A stretch of 64,000 nucleotides of DNA from Clostridiales bacterium (GTDB taxonomy: Bacteria > Bacillota > Clostridia > Peptostreptococcales > Acidaminobacteraceae), in contig JAEIOD010000011.1 in NCBI GenBank assembly GCA_016342415.1, positions 62,001-126,000 on the forward strand. The letters are read 5' to 3'. Shown one piece after another: positions 1 through 8,839 of this stretch (within the stretch, counting starts at the first letter, position 1; every line of letters starts with the position of its first letter). A program made the translations under genes and the position numbers. A model generated the notes under the pieces. That model did no database searches. It was not told where the DNA came from and was given only the letters and a program-made list of their open reading frames with translations.

Positions 1-743
1 ATGAAATCATTTCGGCTTATAAAGGATATGCAAAACGTATTAAGCCATTCGTTACAGATACAACTGTGGTTGTATATGATGCTGTCAAAGCAGATAAAAA
101 AGTATTATTAGAAGGTGCTCAAGGCACATTATTAGATATAGATTTCGGAACCTACCCGTATGTAACCTCTTCACATCCAATATCAGGTGGATTTGCAATT
201 GGTTCTGGTATAGGTCCAAATATGATAGAAGAAGTAGTTGGTATTACAAAAGCTTATACAACTCGTGTTGGTAAAGGTCCTTTTGTAACAGAATTAGAAA
301 ATGAAACTGGTGACCAAATCAGAGTTGCAGGTAACGAGTTCGGTACAACAACTGGACGTCCAAGACGTTGTGGTTGGTTGGATCTTGTTATTGTTAAGTT
401 TGCTGCTCGAATCAACGGTATGACATGTATATCATTAATGCTTCTTGATGTCTTATCTGGATTTGAGAAACTTCAGATTTGTACAGGATATGAATACAAG
501 GGTGAAGTCATTGAGCATTTCCCAGCAGATTTAAATGTTTTAGCAAAATGTAAACCTGTATATACTGAGTTAGAAGGATGGAAAGAAGATATCACAAACT
601 GTGAGTCATTTGATGACCTTCCAAAAGAAGCTCAAGTGTATATAGAAACAATTGAAAAGCTTGTTGGTATCCCAGTGAAGATCGTTTCTGTTGGACCTAA
701 GAGAAGCCAAACAATTATCAGAGAACGTATTTATAGAGATTAA
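1..743 (+). CDS. purA: Adenylosuccinate synthetase, C-terminal part (gene cut by window start)
   Basis: PurA makes adenylosuccinate from IMP, aspartate and GTP in purine synthesis. The open frame runs through the left edge: codons from base 3 read EIISAYKGYAKRIKPF without a stop, so the GTG at 66 is internal and the true start lies outside the window. Family signatures visible are EGAQGTLLDIDFGTYPYVTSS, the arginine-rich TTTGRPRRCGWLD stretch and the C-terminal VGPKRSQTI. About 246 residues are present of the roughly 425 usual for the family. A strong hairpin follows the stop, so the gene ends its transcript here. Identification is secure. Confidence 0.97.
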   Translation, partial: EIISAYKGYAKRIKPFVTDTTVVVYDAVKADKKVLLEGAQGTLLDIDFGTYPYVTSSHPISGGFAIGSGIGPNMIEEVVGITKAYTTRVGKGPFVTELENETGDQIRVAGNEFGTTTGRPRRCGWLDLVIVKFAARINGMTCISLMLLDVLSGFEKLQICTGYEYKGEVIEHFPADLNVLAKCKPVYTELEGWKEDITNCESFDDLPKEAQVYIETIEKLVGIPVKIVSVGPKRSQTIIRERIYRD

Positions 744-748
744 TTTAA

Positions 749-779
749 AGCACAGCCATTTTAATGGTTGTGCTTTTTT
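749..779 (+). terminator. Intrinsic terminator after purA
   Basis: A 12-bp stem (749-760 with 763-774, one G-U pair, 2-base spacer) is followed by a T run. It begins 5 bases after the purA stop, and its T run reaches the stop of the convergent dehydrogenase gene, so it may also help end that leftward transcript. Confidence 0.85.
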
Positions 780-1725
780 AAACTTCATTTATTGGAGTTC
801 CTTGAAGAAATGCTTTTAAATTATCAATTGCCGTCTGCATGAGTCGTACTCTGGCAGCTTGAGTCGCCCAAGCAATATGAGGTGTAATGACACAGTTTTC
901 AACAGATAATAGTACATTGTCTGTTGGTGGTTCTGAGGATAAAACATCTATGCCGGCTGCATACACTTTTCTAGAAAGTAAGGCTTCTTTTAAATCAGCT
1001 TCGACAATCAATGGTCCACGAGAAGTGTTTATTAGGATAACACCATCTTTCATTTTATGGATGGAAGATGTGTTAATCATGCCTTTTGTTGATTCTGTTA
1101 ACGGACAGTGTAAACTGATGACATCCGACTCCTTATAAAGAGTATCAAGGTTGGCAAACTTAAAGGTGTTTGACTCTAAAAGTTTATCAGGTGTTCTGGT
1201 ATGAGCTAATATTTTCATACCAAATGCCTCAGCAATTTTAGCTGTTTCCAAACCGATTTTTCCGGCACCAATTAAGCCAAATGTTTTTCCATTCAATTCG
1301 ATTAATGGATGATTCCAGAAACAGAAATCAGGACAATTTGTCCACTGTCCCTCATGAACAGCTTGATTATGAGCACCAACATGATGACAAATTTCCAATA
1401 ACAATGCAAAAACATACTGTGCAACTGTTTCGGTACCATAAGCAGGGACATTGGTAACAACAATCTTTTTATCTTTTGCAGCATCTACATCAACTACATT
1501 GTAGCCAGTTGCCAAAACCCCAATATATTTTATATGACAAGCCTCAAGAGTCTCTTTTGAAAGAGGTGTTTTATTGGTAATAACAATCTCAGCATCACCA
1601 ATTCTATTTACAATATCCTTTTCTTCGGTACGATCATACAAAGTGACTGTACCCAAGGTTTTCCAAAGACTCCAACTAAGGTCTCCTGGATTAAGTGTGT
1701 ATCCGTCTAATATTACAATTTTCAT
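778..1725 (-). CDS. D-2-hydroxyacid dehydrogenase (NAD-dependent, glycerate dehydrogenase-like)
   Basis: This 315-residue protein has the layout of the D-isomer 2-hydroxyacid dehydrogenases. It shows the dinucleotide-binding motif GLIGAGKIGLETA near residue 150, the substrate-binding ATGYNVVDV segment, the catalytic Arg in NTSRGPLI, and a catalytic Glu/His pair in SSEPP and TPHIAWAT. The HIAWA form and the LATGYNVVD segment resemble glycerate dehydrogenase / hydroxypyruvate reductases more than SerA or lactate dehydrogenases, but substrate is not fixed by sequence. A GGAGGA ribosome site sits just before the start, and a terminator separates the gene from the upstream replication genes, so it is probably transcribed on its own. 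Confidence 0.88.
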   Translation of the reverse strand: MKIVILDGYTLNPGDLSWSLWKTLGTVTLYDRTEEKDIVNRIGDAEIVITNKTPLSKETLEACHIKYIGVLATGYNVVDVDAAKDKKIVVTNVPAYGTETVAQYVFALLLEICHHVGAHNQAVHEGQWTNCPDFCFWNHPLIELNGKTFGLIGAGKIGLETAKIAEAFGMKILAHTRTPDKLLESNTFKFANLDTLYKESDVISLHCPLTESTKGMINTSSIHKMKDGVILINTSRGPLIVEADLKEALLSRKVYAAGIDVLSSEPPTDNVLLSVENCVITPHIAWATQAARVRLMQTAIDNLKAFLQGTPINEV

Positions 1726-1731
1726 AAGTCC

Positions 1732-1761
1732 TCCAAAAAAATAACACTGTCAAATGACAGT
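1732..1761 (-). terminator. Intrinsic terminator between pentapeptide gene and dehydrogenase
   Basis: Read on the minus strand, ACTGTC-ATTT-GACAGT (1761 to 1746) is followed by GTTATTTTTTT. It lies 4 bases past the stop of the pentapeptide-repeat gene and just before the dehydrogenase ribosome site. It should end or attenuate the leftward dnaD-dnaI transcript. Confidence 0.7.
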
Positions 1762-1765
1762 ATTA

Positions 1766-2362
1766 TTATGGTGTATAATTGCCACCGTGACCATTTGCAA
1801 TTAAAACAGCTTGCTCCAAATCAATTTTGGTTTTCCGCATAATGATTTGAGCAATATTGCCATCAAATGTTGAGCTTCTAATGTCTGCTCCGATAAAATT
1901 CGTTTCGTATATTCTAGATTGTATAAAAGAACATTCCTTTACAGTGGATTTTTGAAAATTGGTAAAACTAAAATCACTACCGGAAAAATCGACATTATTG
2001 AATGTTTTATTTGAAAAATTTTGCTGTGACAAATCGGTATAAGACCAGTCGCCACCATCAATTTCGATTAATGAAATATCGGTGTCAATAAAACTGGAAC
2101 CTGTTAACTTACAAGTCTTAAAATCTGTAGAGAAAAATCTGGAAAATCTAAAACTGCTGTTAATTATGGCAGTATCATGAAATACTGTACCGTTGAATTT
2201 GCAACCTTTAAATTTGCAGTTTTCAAAACGACTCCGTGTTATATGAATATCTTCAAATATAACACCGTCGAACACGCATTCAATAAATTCCACATCCGTT
2301 AAATCATCTATTTCGTCTCCATAGAAATTTTCATACATGTTATGTGATTCTATACTTCCCAT
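1766..2362 (-). CDS. Pentapeptide-repeat protein
   Basis: The 198-residue protein is built almost wholly of pentapeptide repeats of the A(D/N)LXX type, for example CKFKGCKFNGTVF, FSRFFSTDF and VDFSGSDFSFTNF, which fold as a right-handed quadrilateral beta-helix. No signal peptide or membrane segment is seen, so it is likely cytoplasmic. Its start lies inside the end of the helicase-loader gene (13-base overlap), so translation is probably coupled. Some members of this family mimic DNA and protect gyrase; nothing in the sequence proves that here, but its place next to replication genes is suggestive. Confidence 0.85.
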   Translation of the reverse strand: MGSIESHNMYENFYGDEIDDLTDVEFIECVFDGVIFEDIHITRSRFENCKFKGCKFNGTVFHDTAIINSSFRFSRFFSTDFKTCKLTGSSFIDTDISLIEIDGGDWSYTDLSQQNFSNKTFNNVDFSGSDFSFTNFQKSTVKECSFIQSRIYETNFIGADIRSSTFDGNIAQIIMRKTKIDLEQAVLIANGHGGNYTP

Positions 2363-3327
2363 CTTAAATCCTTTCCGAAAAATGGTATGAATTCAAATTG
2401 TCCAAATAATCGTGAGGTAATTCGATCTGAATATGTTTCAGCTAATTGCTGAGGTGTGAAATTGGTTGAAATAATAGTTTTCCGGTCTTCTAGCAATCTG
2501 GTATTGATGATGTTAAAAAGTTCAGTTGTTGAAAAGGTATTGATCATCTCTGTTCCAAGGTCGTCAATAATCAACAAATCACAATTGATCAGCATATTGT
2601 ATCTAAATCTCATATCATCTGTTTTCTTGTTAGAAAATCTATAATTACTGATGGTATCTATGATTCTAAAAGCGGTTTGATACAATACAGTGTATCCCTT
2701 ATCCAACAATGCTTTTGCAATACAGTTACATAAGAAAGTTTTACCAAGCCCTGTCTGTCCGTAGAACAGCATGTTCTTTTGATCTTTCAAATGAAAATCA
2801 TAAACAAAGGATTCACAGTTTGCAAGTACGGACATCATATGAGCTTTGGGTGAACTTTTATATGCTTCATTATATTCATCAGAAAACACGTCTAAATTAT
2901 AAGTATCAAAATTTTCTCTTTCCAACACATCGGTAATATTAGAGTGTATATAACTGGTTTTAATCAGTTCTTGTTTGTAACAAGAACAAGGTTTACCAGA
3001 TTTTAAAAATCCTGTATCCTCACATTTGTCACATTGGTAATGTATTGTTAAAAAGTCACGTGGAATATTGTGCTCTGTCAAAAGGATATCTTTATCTTGT
3101 TGTAACATTTTAATTTCTTCTTCAATAGCTTTCATTTCGAGAACTGCTTGATCAGGATTTTTAATAGAAGCCATTGCAATGTTGAGACCCAATTTACTGA
3201 TCTGTTTATCAATGGATTTTATTTTTGGAATAAAGGTATAAATTTCTGAACGTCTATCCTCAAGGTCCTTGACAGCTTTATCTCTTCTTTTTTGAAAGAT
3301 TAGTTGTAATTCGCGATTGGTTTCCAT
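2350..3327 (-). CDS. dnaI: Helicase loader, DnaI/DnaC-type AAA+ ATPase
   Basis: This 325-residue AAA+ protein should load the replicative helicase at origins or restart sites. The N-terminal part is coiled, followed by a zinc-binding cluster CDKCEDTGFLKSGKPCSC (about residues 99-116). The ATPase part has Walker A GQTGLGKTFLCN (about 191), Walker B LLIIDDLGTE and an arginine-finger region SDRITSRLFG. Length matches the DnaI/DnaC family. It follows the DnaD-like gene with an 8-base gap and overlaps the pentapeptide gene, making a three-gene leftward operon. The symbol follows the Bacillus loader; a DnaC label would be equally fair. Confidence 0.9.
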   Translation of the reverse strand: METNRELQLIFQKRRDKAVKDLEDRRSEIYTFIPKIKSIDKQISKLGLNIAMASIKNPDQAVLEMKAIEEEIKMLQQDKDILLTEHNIPRDFLTIHYQCDKCEDTGFLKSGKPCSCYKQELIKTSYIHSNITDVLERENFDTYNLDVFSDEYNEAYKSSPKAHMMSVLANCESFVYDFHLKDQKNMLFYGQTGLGKTFLCNCIAKALLDKGYTVLYQTAFRIIDTISNYRFSNKKTDDMRFRYNMLINCDLLIIDDLGTEMINTFSTTELFNIINTRLLEDRKTIISTNFTPQQLAETYSDRITSRLFGQFEFIPFFGKDLRWEV

Positions 3328-3335
3328 GGCAACTC

Positions 3336-4355
3336 CTACTTTTTAATACCAAGCTTCTTTTCAAGCTCATCATTAGAATACTTTTCTCTTTGATTAAAAT
3401 TATGGAACTTGTTGGTTGTAGTTTTTTTCTTGTTTACAGTTGTTGTCGTTTTAGAACGATTTGCGAGATGGTTCTCATATTCTGGAATCGTTTTTATGTT
3501 TTGTTTAAACAATGATTCAATAGCCTTATGCATATAGTTCATATTGATATTAGATGTTCTCTTTGAGGTTTCAGTTAATACTTTGGTGATGAAATCCATC
3601 TCCAATTTAAAGTCATCCAACCAAATATCAATAATCTCTTTATCACCAGCGGATGGCAATTTGCTTGCATATCCAAGTGTACGATAAACAGCTTTATAAT
3701 GGTTGTAATGAGACTGACTTTTCGCAAAATGTTCTTCTAGATCTTTGATAGTTAAAATACCTTGATCCTGCCATCCACGAACAACAGAAGCAATGTAGTT
3801 GATATGTTTGACACCGCGGTCTTCAACACAATATGTGAAGGCTCTGATAATAACCTCTAAATCAATGTTTTGTTCATAAATCCAATCTAGAACAATATTC
3901 CTCTCGTTAGGCACCAGTTGACGCCTCATGATCTGATCTATCTGATAGAACATTTTTTTGATTTCAGGATTCTTGCTGGCTTCCAATAAACTAATATTAG
4001 ACTTGGTGACAACCGGAGTCGATTTTTTGTTTTTGTATAAACCTGCTGCAAGAAGCTGTCTAAGGGATAAAAATTCAATATCATAACTTTCGTTATTTGC
4101 AATTTTTTTGACAATACCTTTTTCTTCCCAAAAATCCCAAGATCTCAGGACATCATCTATAGGTATATTAAGATGTTTTGCAATAGTTTCGTGAGTGATC
4201 TCTTTTCTAGAGTTCACTTCCTGGCTGCATTTAAATCCGAATAAGTACACTTTAACTGCTGTGCCATTTGCCATTGGCATAAAGTCATTTATAAATACAT
4301 TTTCAATGGCAGTTTCGCCTAAATCAAAATCTGTTGTTTGTCTATAAAAGCTCAT
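3336..4355 (-). CDS. DnaD/DnaB-type primosome protein
   Basis: The protein (339 residues) has an N-terminal winged-helix part (residues 1-110; HETIAKHLNIPIDDVLRSWDFWEEKGIV) and two DnaB_2/DnaD C-terminal-like segments (about 130-205 and 210-285), the second with the DNA-contact style segment YMHKAIESLF. The tail is rich in Thr, Lys and Asn. Proteins of this type act in replication initiation and restart, and help the helicase loader that is encoded directly downstream. First gene of the leftward operon. Its promoter probably lies in the divergent gap at 4356-4518. Confidence 0.88.
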   Translation of the reverse strand: MSFYRQTTDFDLGETAIENVFINDFMPMANGTAVKVYLFGFKCSQEVNSRKEITHETIAKHLNIPIDDVLRSWDFWEEKGIVKKIANNESYDIEFLSLRQLLAAGLYKNKKSTPVVTKSNISLLEASKNPEIKKMFYQIDQIMRRQLVPNERNIVLDWIYEQNIDLEVIIRAFTYCVEDRGVKHINYIASVVRGWQDQGILTIKDLEEHFAKSQSHYNHYKAVYRTLGYASKLPSAGDKEIIDIWLDDFKLEMDFITKVLTETSKRTSNINMNYMHKAIESLFKQNIKTIPEYENHLANRSKTTTTVNKKKTTTNKFHNFNQREKYSNDELEKKLGIKK

Positions 4356-4388
4356 AAATACCCTTTCCTTATTTGATATACTAGATTT

Positions 4389-4397
4389 ATTATAGCA
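4389..4397 (-). promoter_or_regulatory. Extended -10 promoter for the dnaD-dnaI operon (candidate)
   Basis: On the minus strand the sequence reads TGCTATAAT, a perfect extended -10 element. No good -35 was found 17 bases upstream, as is common for extended -10 promoters. It sits about 35 bases before the dnaD-like start codon. Confidence 0.5.
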
Positions 4398-4468
4398 TAT
4401 CTCGTATCAATTTTTTGTTATAACATAGGAACTTAATAAGAAAAAGTTTTTAAAAATATTCTCGTTAT

Positions 4469-4476
4469 GATATACT
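4469..4476 (+). promoter_or_regulatory. Extended -10 promoter for the M23 peptidase gene (candidate)
   Basis: TGATATACT forms a good extended -10 element 42 bases before the ATG at 4519. The -35 position is only AT-rich. Together with the element at 4389 it makes the gap a divergent promoter region. Confidence 0.45.
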
Positions 4477-4518
4477 GTATATGTTAAAGACTAACTAGGG
4501 CTATTAGGAGTATATTTT

Positions 4519-6162
4519 ATGAGTAAAAAAAGAAAGAAAAACTCGCATAATAAGAAGATGAATAGCAGTCGAAAAAAACAACAGTCATTAAATTGGTTTC
4601 AAAAAATAACTCAGAAAGTATCTTTTGAACCTGTTAAGACTTTTTTTATTGAATTGATGCAAAAGTTCAAGCAACTTGAAGTCTCATCAATAATGAGTAA
4701 AGGAAAGTCTAGTATGTTGAATCATAAGAAAGGCATTATTTTTGCTTTATCTATGACAGCTATTATTGCAATTGGCTATTTCACTGTTGTAAACCCACCA
4801 ACGAAATCTGAAGCGAGAACATCTACAGTAAGCATCAATTTAGAAGAAGAACAGACATCATTTATGGATGATGTAGAATCTGAAGTAGGAAACATCCAAA
4901 ATACAGATAAAGAAACTGCAGTAGTGAATCTAGAAGATACATTACTTGAAACTACTGAAGTTCAGACTGAAATAGAAGAAAAAATTACTACAGAAGTTGC
5001 AGAGATAGAAGTTAAACCATCTATCGATGTGATTACAGCCGCAAATATTTCTGGTGAAAGAATTTCATTGGAAGTTTTGAAAGAAAAACCCGTATATGAT
5101 CCTATTGAGAAGTCAATGATGATTGGTATGGATATGTTTGCGATTATTGTTGATAATAAAGAAGTTGCTTATTTCCAATCGGAAGAAGAAGCCAATGATG
5201 TATTAGAAACACTAAAATCTCAATATCTTGCTGAAGGTGCCGTTGAAGAACGTGTTATTTTTAGAGAAAGTATTGAAGTTGCTAAAGTTAAAAGAGATAT
5301 ATTTGATTGTAATGGTTTCCAAACAGCTGAGGAAATTTTAGAGTATATCGTTAAAGGCACAAATGAACAACGTATTCATACTGTTAAACCAGGTGAAAAC
5401 TTCTGGGTAATAGCAGAAGACTATGACTTAAATGTTCAAGATTTAATTGATGCCAATCCTGGTATTGACGAAAAAAGATTACAAATTGATACGGAACTGA
5501 GTTTGATTGTTGCGGAACCAATTATTAATATTGTTACAATTTCAAAAGTTGAGAGAATTGATCCTGTACCATATGGTAGAGGTGAAAATGTTAAGACCGA
5601 CAAGTATTACCAAGGTGAATATAAAACGAAACAAGCTGGTGTCCCTGGTGAAGCAGAAGTTGTTTTAGAAGTCTATATGGAAAACGGCAAACTGCTAGGT
5701 GAAAAAGTATTGGATCAAACCATTATTACTCAGCCGGTTGAACAAATTGTTTATGAAGGTACAAAACCTGCACCACCGAAGATTGGAACAGGCACCTATC
5801 AAAACCCAACATCAAGAGGTTATATTACTTCAAACTTTGGAAGTAGATCTCTAGGGTATCATAATGGTATTGATATTGGTCTTCCGTCAGGTACCGATGT
5901 TTATGCTGCTGATGGAGGTATTGTAACTTACTCTGGTTATAAGGGAACTTATGGCAAACTGGTTATAATCAATCATGGTGCGAATAAAGAGACGCGTTAT
6001 GCACATAATTCAAAATTATTGGTGTCATCAGGTGAAAAAGTACACAAAGGTCAGCTGATTGCTTATAGTGGTAATACAGGAAGATCTACAGGACCGCATT
6101 TACACTTCGAGATTAGAATCAATGATAATCCTGTAAATCCTAAAAAATATGTAAACTATTAG
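4519..6162 (+). CDS. Membrane-anchored M23 metallopeptidase with LysM domain
   Basis: A likely cell-wall endopeptidase of 547 residues. The first 70 residues are very basic and cytoplasmic, one membrane segment follows (about 73-91, IIFALSMTAIIAIGYFTVV), then an acidic Glu/Thr-rich linker, a LysM peptidoglycan-binding domain (about 284-330, HTVKPGENFWVIA), a G5-like segment (about 335-415), and the LytM/M23 domain (about 430-545). Zinc ligands are visible as H448 and D452 in HNGIDIG and as the HLH motif at 527-529. The gene lies just before walRK, the regulator of wall hydrolases in other Firmicutes, but no clear WalR box was seen in its own promoter. A terminator follows at once. Confidence 0.92.
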   Translation: MSKKRKKNSHNKKMNSSRKKQQSLNWFQKITQKVSFEPVKTFFIELMQKFKQLEVSSIMSKGKSSMLNHKKGIIFALSMTAIIAIGYFTVVNPPTKSEARTSTVSINLEEEQTSFMDDVESEVGNIQNTDKETAVVNLEDTLLETTEVQTEIEEKITTEVAEIEVKPSIDVITAANISGERISLEVLKEKPVYDPIEKSMMIGMDMFAIIVDNKEVAYFQSEEEANDVLETLKSQYLAEGAVEERVIFRESIEVAKVKRDIFDCNGFQTAEEILEYIVKGTNEQRIHTVKPGENFWVIAEDYDLNVQDLIDANPGIDEKRLQIDTELSLIVAEPIINIVTISKVERIDPVPYGRGENVKTDKYYQGEYKTKQAGVPGEAEVVLEVYMENGKLLGEKVLDQTIITQPVEQIVYEGTKPAPPKIGTGTYQNPTSRGYITSNFGSRSLGYHNGIDIGLPSGTDVYAADGGIVTYSGYKGTYGKLVIINHGANKETRYAHNSKLLVSSGEKVHKGQLIAYSGNTGRSTGPHLHFEIRINDNPVNPKKYVNY

Positions 6163-6190
6163 GCACAAGTTAAATTGTGCCTTTCTTTTT
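6162..6190 (+). terminator. Intrinsic terminator after the M23 gene
   Basis: GGCACAA (6162-6168) pairs with TTGTGCC (6175-6181), loop of six, followed by TTTCTTTTTT. The stem starts at the last base of the stop codon. Confidence 0.85.
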
Positions 6191-6278
6191 TATTTTGAAG
6201 ACAAAATCGTGACAAAAGCTTTAGAATGCTTTACTTAAGAGAAATTAATTTTTAAACTATGGGTATAAGGAGGGTTTT

Positions 6279-6977
6279 ATGAGAAAAAAAGTATTGGTAG
6301 TAGACGATGAAAAATCAATTTCTGATATAATTAAATTCAACCTATTAAAAGATGGATATGATGTAGAAGTAGCTGAAGATGGTGATGAAGCACTTAAGAA
6401 AGTATATTTGATTCAACCCGATCTTATTTTATTAGATGTAATGTTACCCAAATTAGATGGCTTCCAAGTCTGTCGTAAAATAAGAGAATCTTTTAATACA
6501 CCAATTATTATGTTGACAGCAAAAGAAGAGGAAGTAGATAAAGTACTAGGTTTAGAACTGGGTGCAGACGATTATATTACAAAACCGTTTGGGATGAGAG
6601 AATTACTTGCTAGAGTTAAAGCAAATATAAGACGTGTTGATATTGATAACTTGGACACTTCATCTGTTAAATCGGTTCAAATCGAATCTGGAAATTTGAC
6701 AATAGACTTAGAGCGTTATGAAGTAAAAAAAGATGATGATATCATCGAATTAACACTTAGAGAATATGAACTTCTAAAGTTTTTAGCAACACAGGAAAAT
6801 CAAATATTCACGCGTGAGCAGCTTCTTAAAGATGTTTGGGGATATGAGTATTTTGGTGACATTCGTACAGTAGATGTAACCATTAGAAGATTAAGAGAAA
6901 AAATTGAAGATGATTCAAGTAGTCCAAAGTTCATCATGACAAAACGTGGTGTAGGATACTACTTCAGGAGGATTTAA
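6279..6977 (+). CDS. walR: Response regulator WalR (OmpR family)
   Basis: WalR is the DNA-binding partner of WalK and controls cell-wall hydrolase genes; it is often essential in Firmicutes. The 232 residues comprise a receiver (phosphoacceptor D53 in LLDVMLPKLDG, acidic pocket D9-D10, Lys in ITKPF) and a C-terminal winged helix (GDIRTVDVTIRRLREKIE). Assignment rests on the order walR-walK-x-yycH-yycI-walJ, not on the receiver alone. It has a strong AAGGAGG ribosome site and shares one base with the walK start (TAATG). Confidence 0.95.
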   Translation: MRKKVLVVDDEKSISDIIKFNLLKDGYDVEVAEDGDEALKKVYLIQPDLILLDVMLPKLDGFQVCRKIRESFNTPIIMLTAKEEEVDKVLGLELGADDYITKPFGMRELLARVKANIRRVDIDNLDTSSVKSVQIESGNLTIDLERYEVKKDDDIIELTLREYELLKFLATQENQIFTREQLLKDVWGYEYFGDIRTVDVTIRRLREKIEDDSSSPKFIMTKRGVGYYFRRI

Positions 6978-8770
6978 TGTTCAGGAGCATTCGGTGGAAA
7001 TTTGTAACCATCTACTTTATATTGGTTTTGATTGCCATGCTCGTTGCAGGAATATTCATTATTAAAGAAATAGATGATCTTCACATCAGTGAAGCCAGTC
7101 AAGAACTTGAAGGGGTCAGACATGTTTTAATGCCTGACCTTCAAGACCTTATGGAGTTATCACAAAATAAAGAACTCGTTCTTAATATTATTGAAGATTA
7201 CAAACGTGTAAGTTTTGGCATCAATGAAGAGGTCTGGGTTATTGATGACAATCGTAATGATGTTATAGCAACAACAGGTGCTGGTGATTCAAGTTTTTTA
7301 AAAGATGAAGATTCAATCAATTTAATGGTTAAAGCTAGGCAAGAGCAAAAGAAACAAGAACTGGTCATTAAAGATATTAATGATAACCGTGCGATGGTAC
7401 AGGTCTATCCCATTACAAACCTTGGAGAGAATACAGGTATTCTTTTTTTAAGAAGAGATTTATCTTCAGTTGATTTAACGGTGAATAAGATTAGAGAAAT
7501 TATCATACGTGTTATTGTTGCGTCATCTTTGGCAACGATTGTACTTGGATTTATTATTTCCAAGAGTATATCAGATCCAATTAAGGATATTACAAGAAAA
7601 GCTGTTTTGATGTCTAAAGGTAACTTTGAACATTATGTACAGGTTAAATCAAATGATGAGATAGGAGAACTATCAGAAACATTTAACTTCTTAACAAGAA
7701 GACTTAAAAAAAGTTTGAGAGAAATCTCGCTGGAAAAAACAAAAGTAGAGGCCATTGTCAATCATATGACAGATGGTGTTATTGCAGTCGATAATCATCA
7801 TCATATTATTTTGATGAATCCTAAGGCAATAGAACTTTTAAACTTTGGTACAGAAGGTTATTTTGAAACAGACTTTGATAAATTAATTGAACCAATTTCG
7901 CCAACATTAACATACAATCAGATTACCACTGAGGTTGAAGATTGGGTAGGAACACAACTGATCACAATAGAAGATTCTATTGTGAAGTTTAATTATGCCC
8001 CTTATGTAAATGATCAAGATGAAAAAACGGGTATTGTTTATGTTCTTCAAGATGTAACAGATGCTGAAAAATTAGATGCTATGAGAAGAGACTTTGTTGC
8101 AAATGTTTCACATGAACTTAAAACACCATTAACGAGTATCAAAAGCTATACAGAAACATTGATGGATGGGTATGTGGATGATCCAGAGACTCAGAAACAA
8201 TTTTTAAAGGTTATTGATTCCGAAGCAGAACGAATGACACGTTTGGTAAGGGATTTACTTCAATTATCAAACTTTGATTCTCATAAAATAACATTCTACA
8301 AGGAATATAATGATTATATTGATTTGGCAAGAAAATGTGTCAACCAGTTGATGATGTCAGCTAAGAAAAAAAATATTACAATAAAGATGATTACAACTCA
8401 GGAACAATTGGTTGGTTTGTTTGATTTACATCGAATGGAACAGGTTGTGATTAATATTCTATCCAATGCAATAAAGTACACACCAGAAAATGGTTCTGTA
8501 GATATTCAGGTGATTGAAAGAGATGACCGAGCGATCGTTAGAGTTAAAGACAATGGTATAGGTATACCAAATGATGACATTTTGAGTATTTTTGATCGTT
8601 TTTACAGAGTAGATAAAGCCCGAACCCGTAACATGGGGGGTACAGGTCTTGGTTTATCAATTGCAAAGGAAATAGTTCATGGACATGAAGGTAGTATTGA
8701 AATCGAAAGTGAATTTGGGAAAGGTACTGTGGTTATCATTAGTATTCCGATGGATGTAACAGGCTTTTAA
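6977..8770 (+). CDS. walK: Sensor histidine kinase WalK
   Basis: A 597-residue membrane kinase, partner of WalR. Two membrane segments (about 9-29 and 173-193) flank an extracytoplasmic domain of about 145 residues. Then come a HAMP domain (to about 250), a PAS domain (about 255-370), the HisKA box with phosphoacceptor H379 in VSHELKTPLTS, and the ATPase domain (N box IKYTPENG, G boxes DNGIGIP and GGTGLGLSI). The domain order matches WalK. A perfect WalR box lies 7 bases past its stop, so the distal part of the operon has its own control. Confidence 0.94.
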   Translation: MFRSIRWKFVTIYFILVLIAMLVAGIFIIKEIDDLHISEASQELEGVRHVLMPDLQDLMELSQNKELVLNIIEDYKRVSFGINEEVWVIDDNRNDVIATTGAGDSSFLKDEDSINLMVKARQEQKKQELVIKDINDNRAMVQVYPITNLGENTGILFLRRDLSSVDLTVNKIREIIIRVIVASSLATIVLGFIISKSISDPIKDITRKAVLMSKGNFEHYVQVKSNDEIGELSETFNFLTRRLKKSLREISLEKTKVEAIVNHMTDGVIAVDNHHHIILMNPKAIELLNFGTEGYFETDFDKLIEPISPTLTYNQITTEVEDWVGTQLITIEDSIVKFNYAPYVNDQDEKTGIVYVLQDVTDAEKLDAMRRDFVANVSHELKTPLTSIKSYTETLMDGYVDDPETQKQFLKVIDSEAERMTRLVRDLLQLSNFDSHKITFYKEYNDYIDLARKCVNQLMMSAKKKNITIKMITTQEQLVGLFDLHRMEQVVINILSNAIKYTPENGSVDIQVIERDDRAIVRVKDNGIGIPNDDILSIFDRFYRVDKARTRNMGGTGLGLSIAKEIVHGHEGSIEIESEFGKGTVVIISIPMDVTGF

Positions 8771-8776
8771 AAACGT

Positions 8777-8793
8777 TGTAATACGGCTGTAAT
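8777..8793 (+). promoter_or_regulatory. WalR (YycF) binding box
   Basis: The direct repeat TGTAAT-ACGGC-TGTAAT matches the published WalR consensus TGTWAH-N5-TGTWAH at every position. It lies just after walK and 11 bases before a TATAAT at 8804-8809, so the box covers the place where a -35 would be. This is the position expected for direct control of the secreted-protein gene at 8840 by WalR. Confidence 0.75.
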
Positions 8794-8803
8794 AATATTT
8801 GTG

Positions 8804-8809
8804 TATAAT
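8804..8809 (+). promoter_or_regulatory. Internal promoter -10 in the wal operon
   Basis: A consensus TATAAT lies 31 bases before the ATG at 8840. A TTGTAA at 8776-8781 is 22 bases upstream, too far for a normal -35, so the promoter probably depends on the WalR box that overlaps this place. Confidence 0.55.
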
Positions 8810-8839
8810 GAAGTTACTAAAATCGCGGAAGGAGCGACC

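Noticed and set aside
8776..8809. Ordinary sigma-A promoter TTGTAA/TATAAT before the secreted protein gene
   Set aside because: The spacer would be 22 bases, too long; the WalR box explains the upstream bases better.
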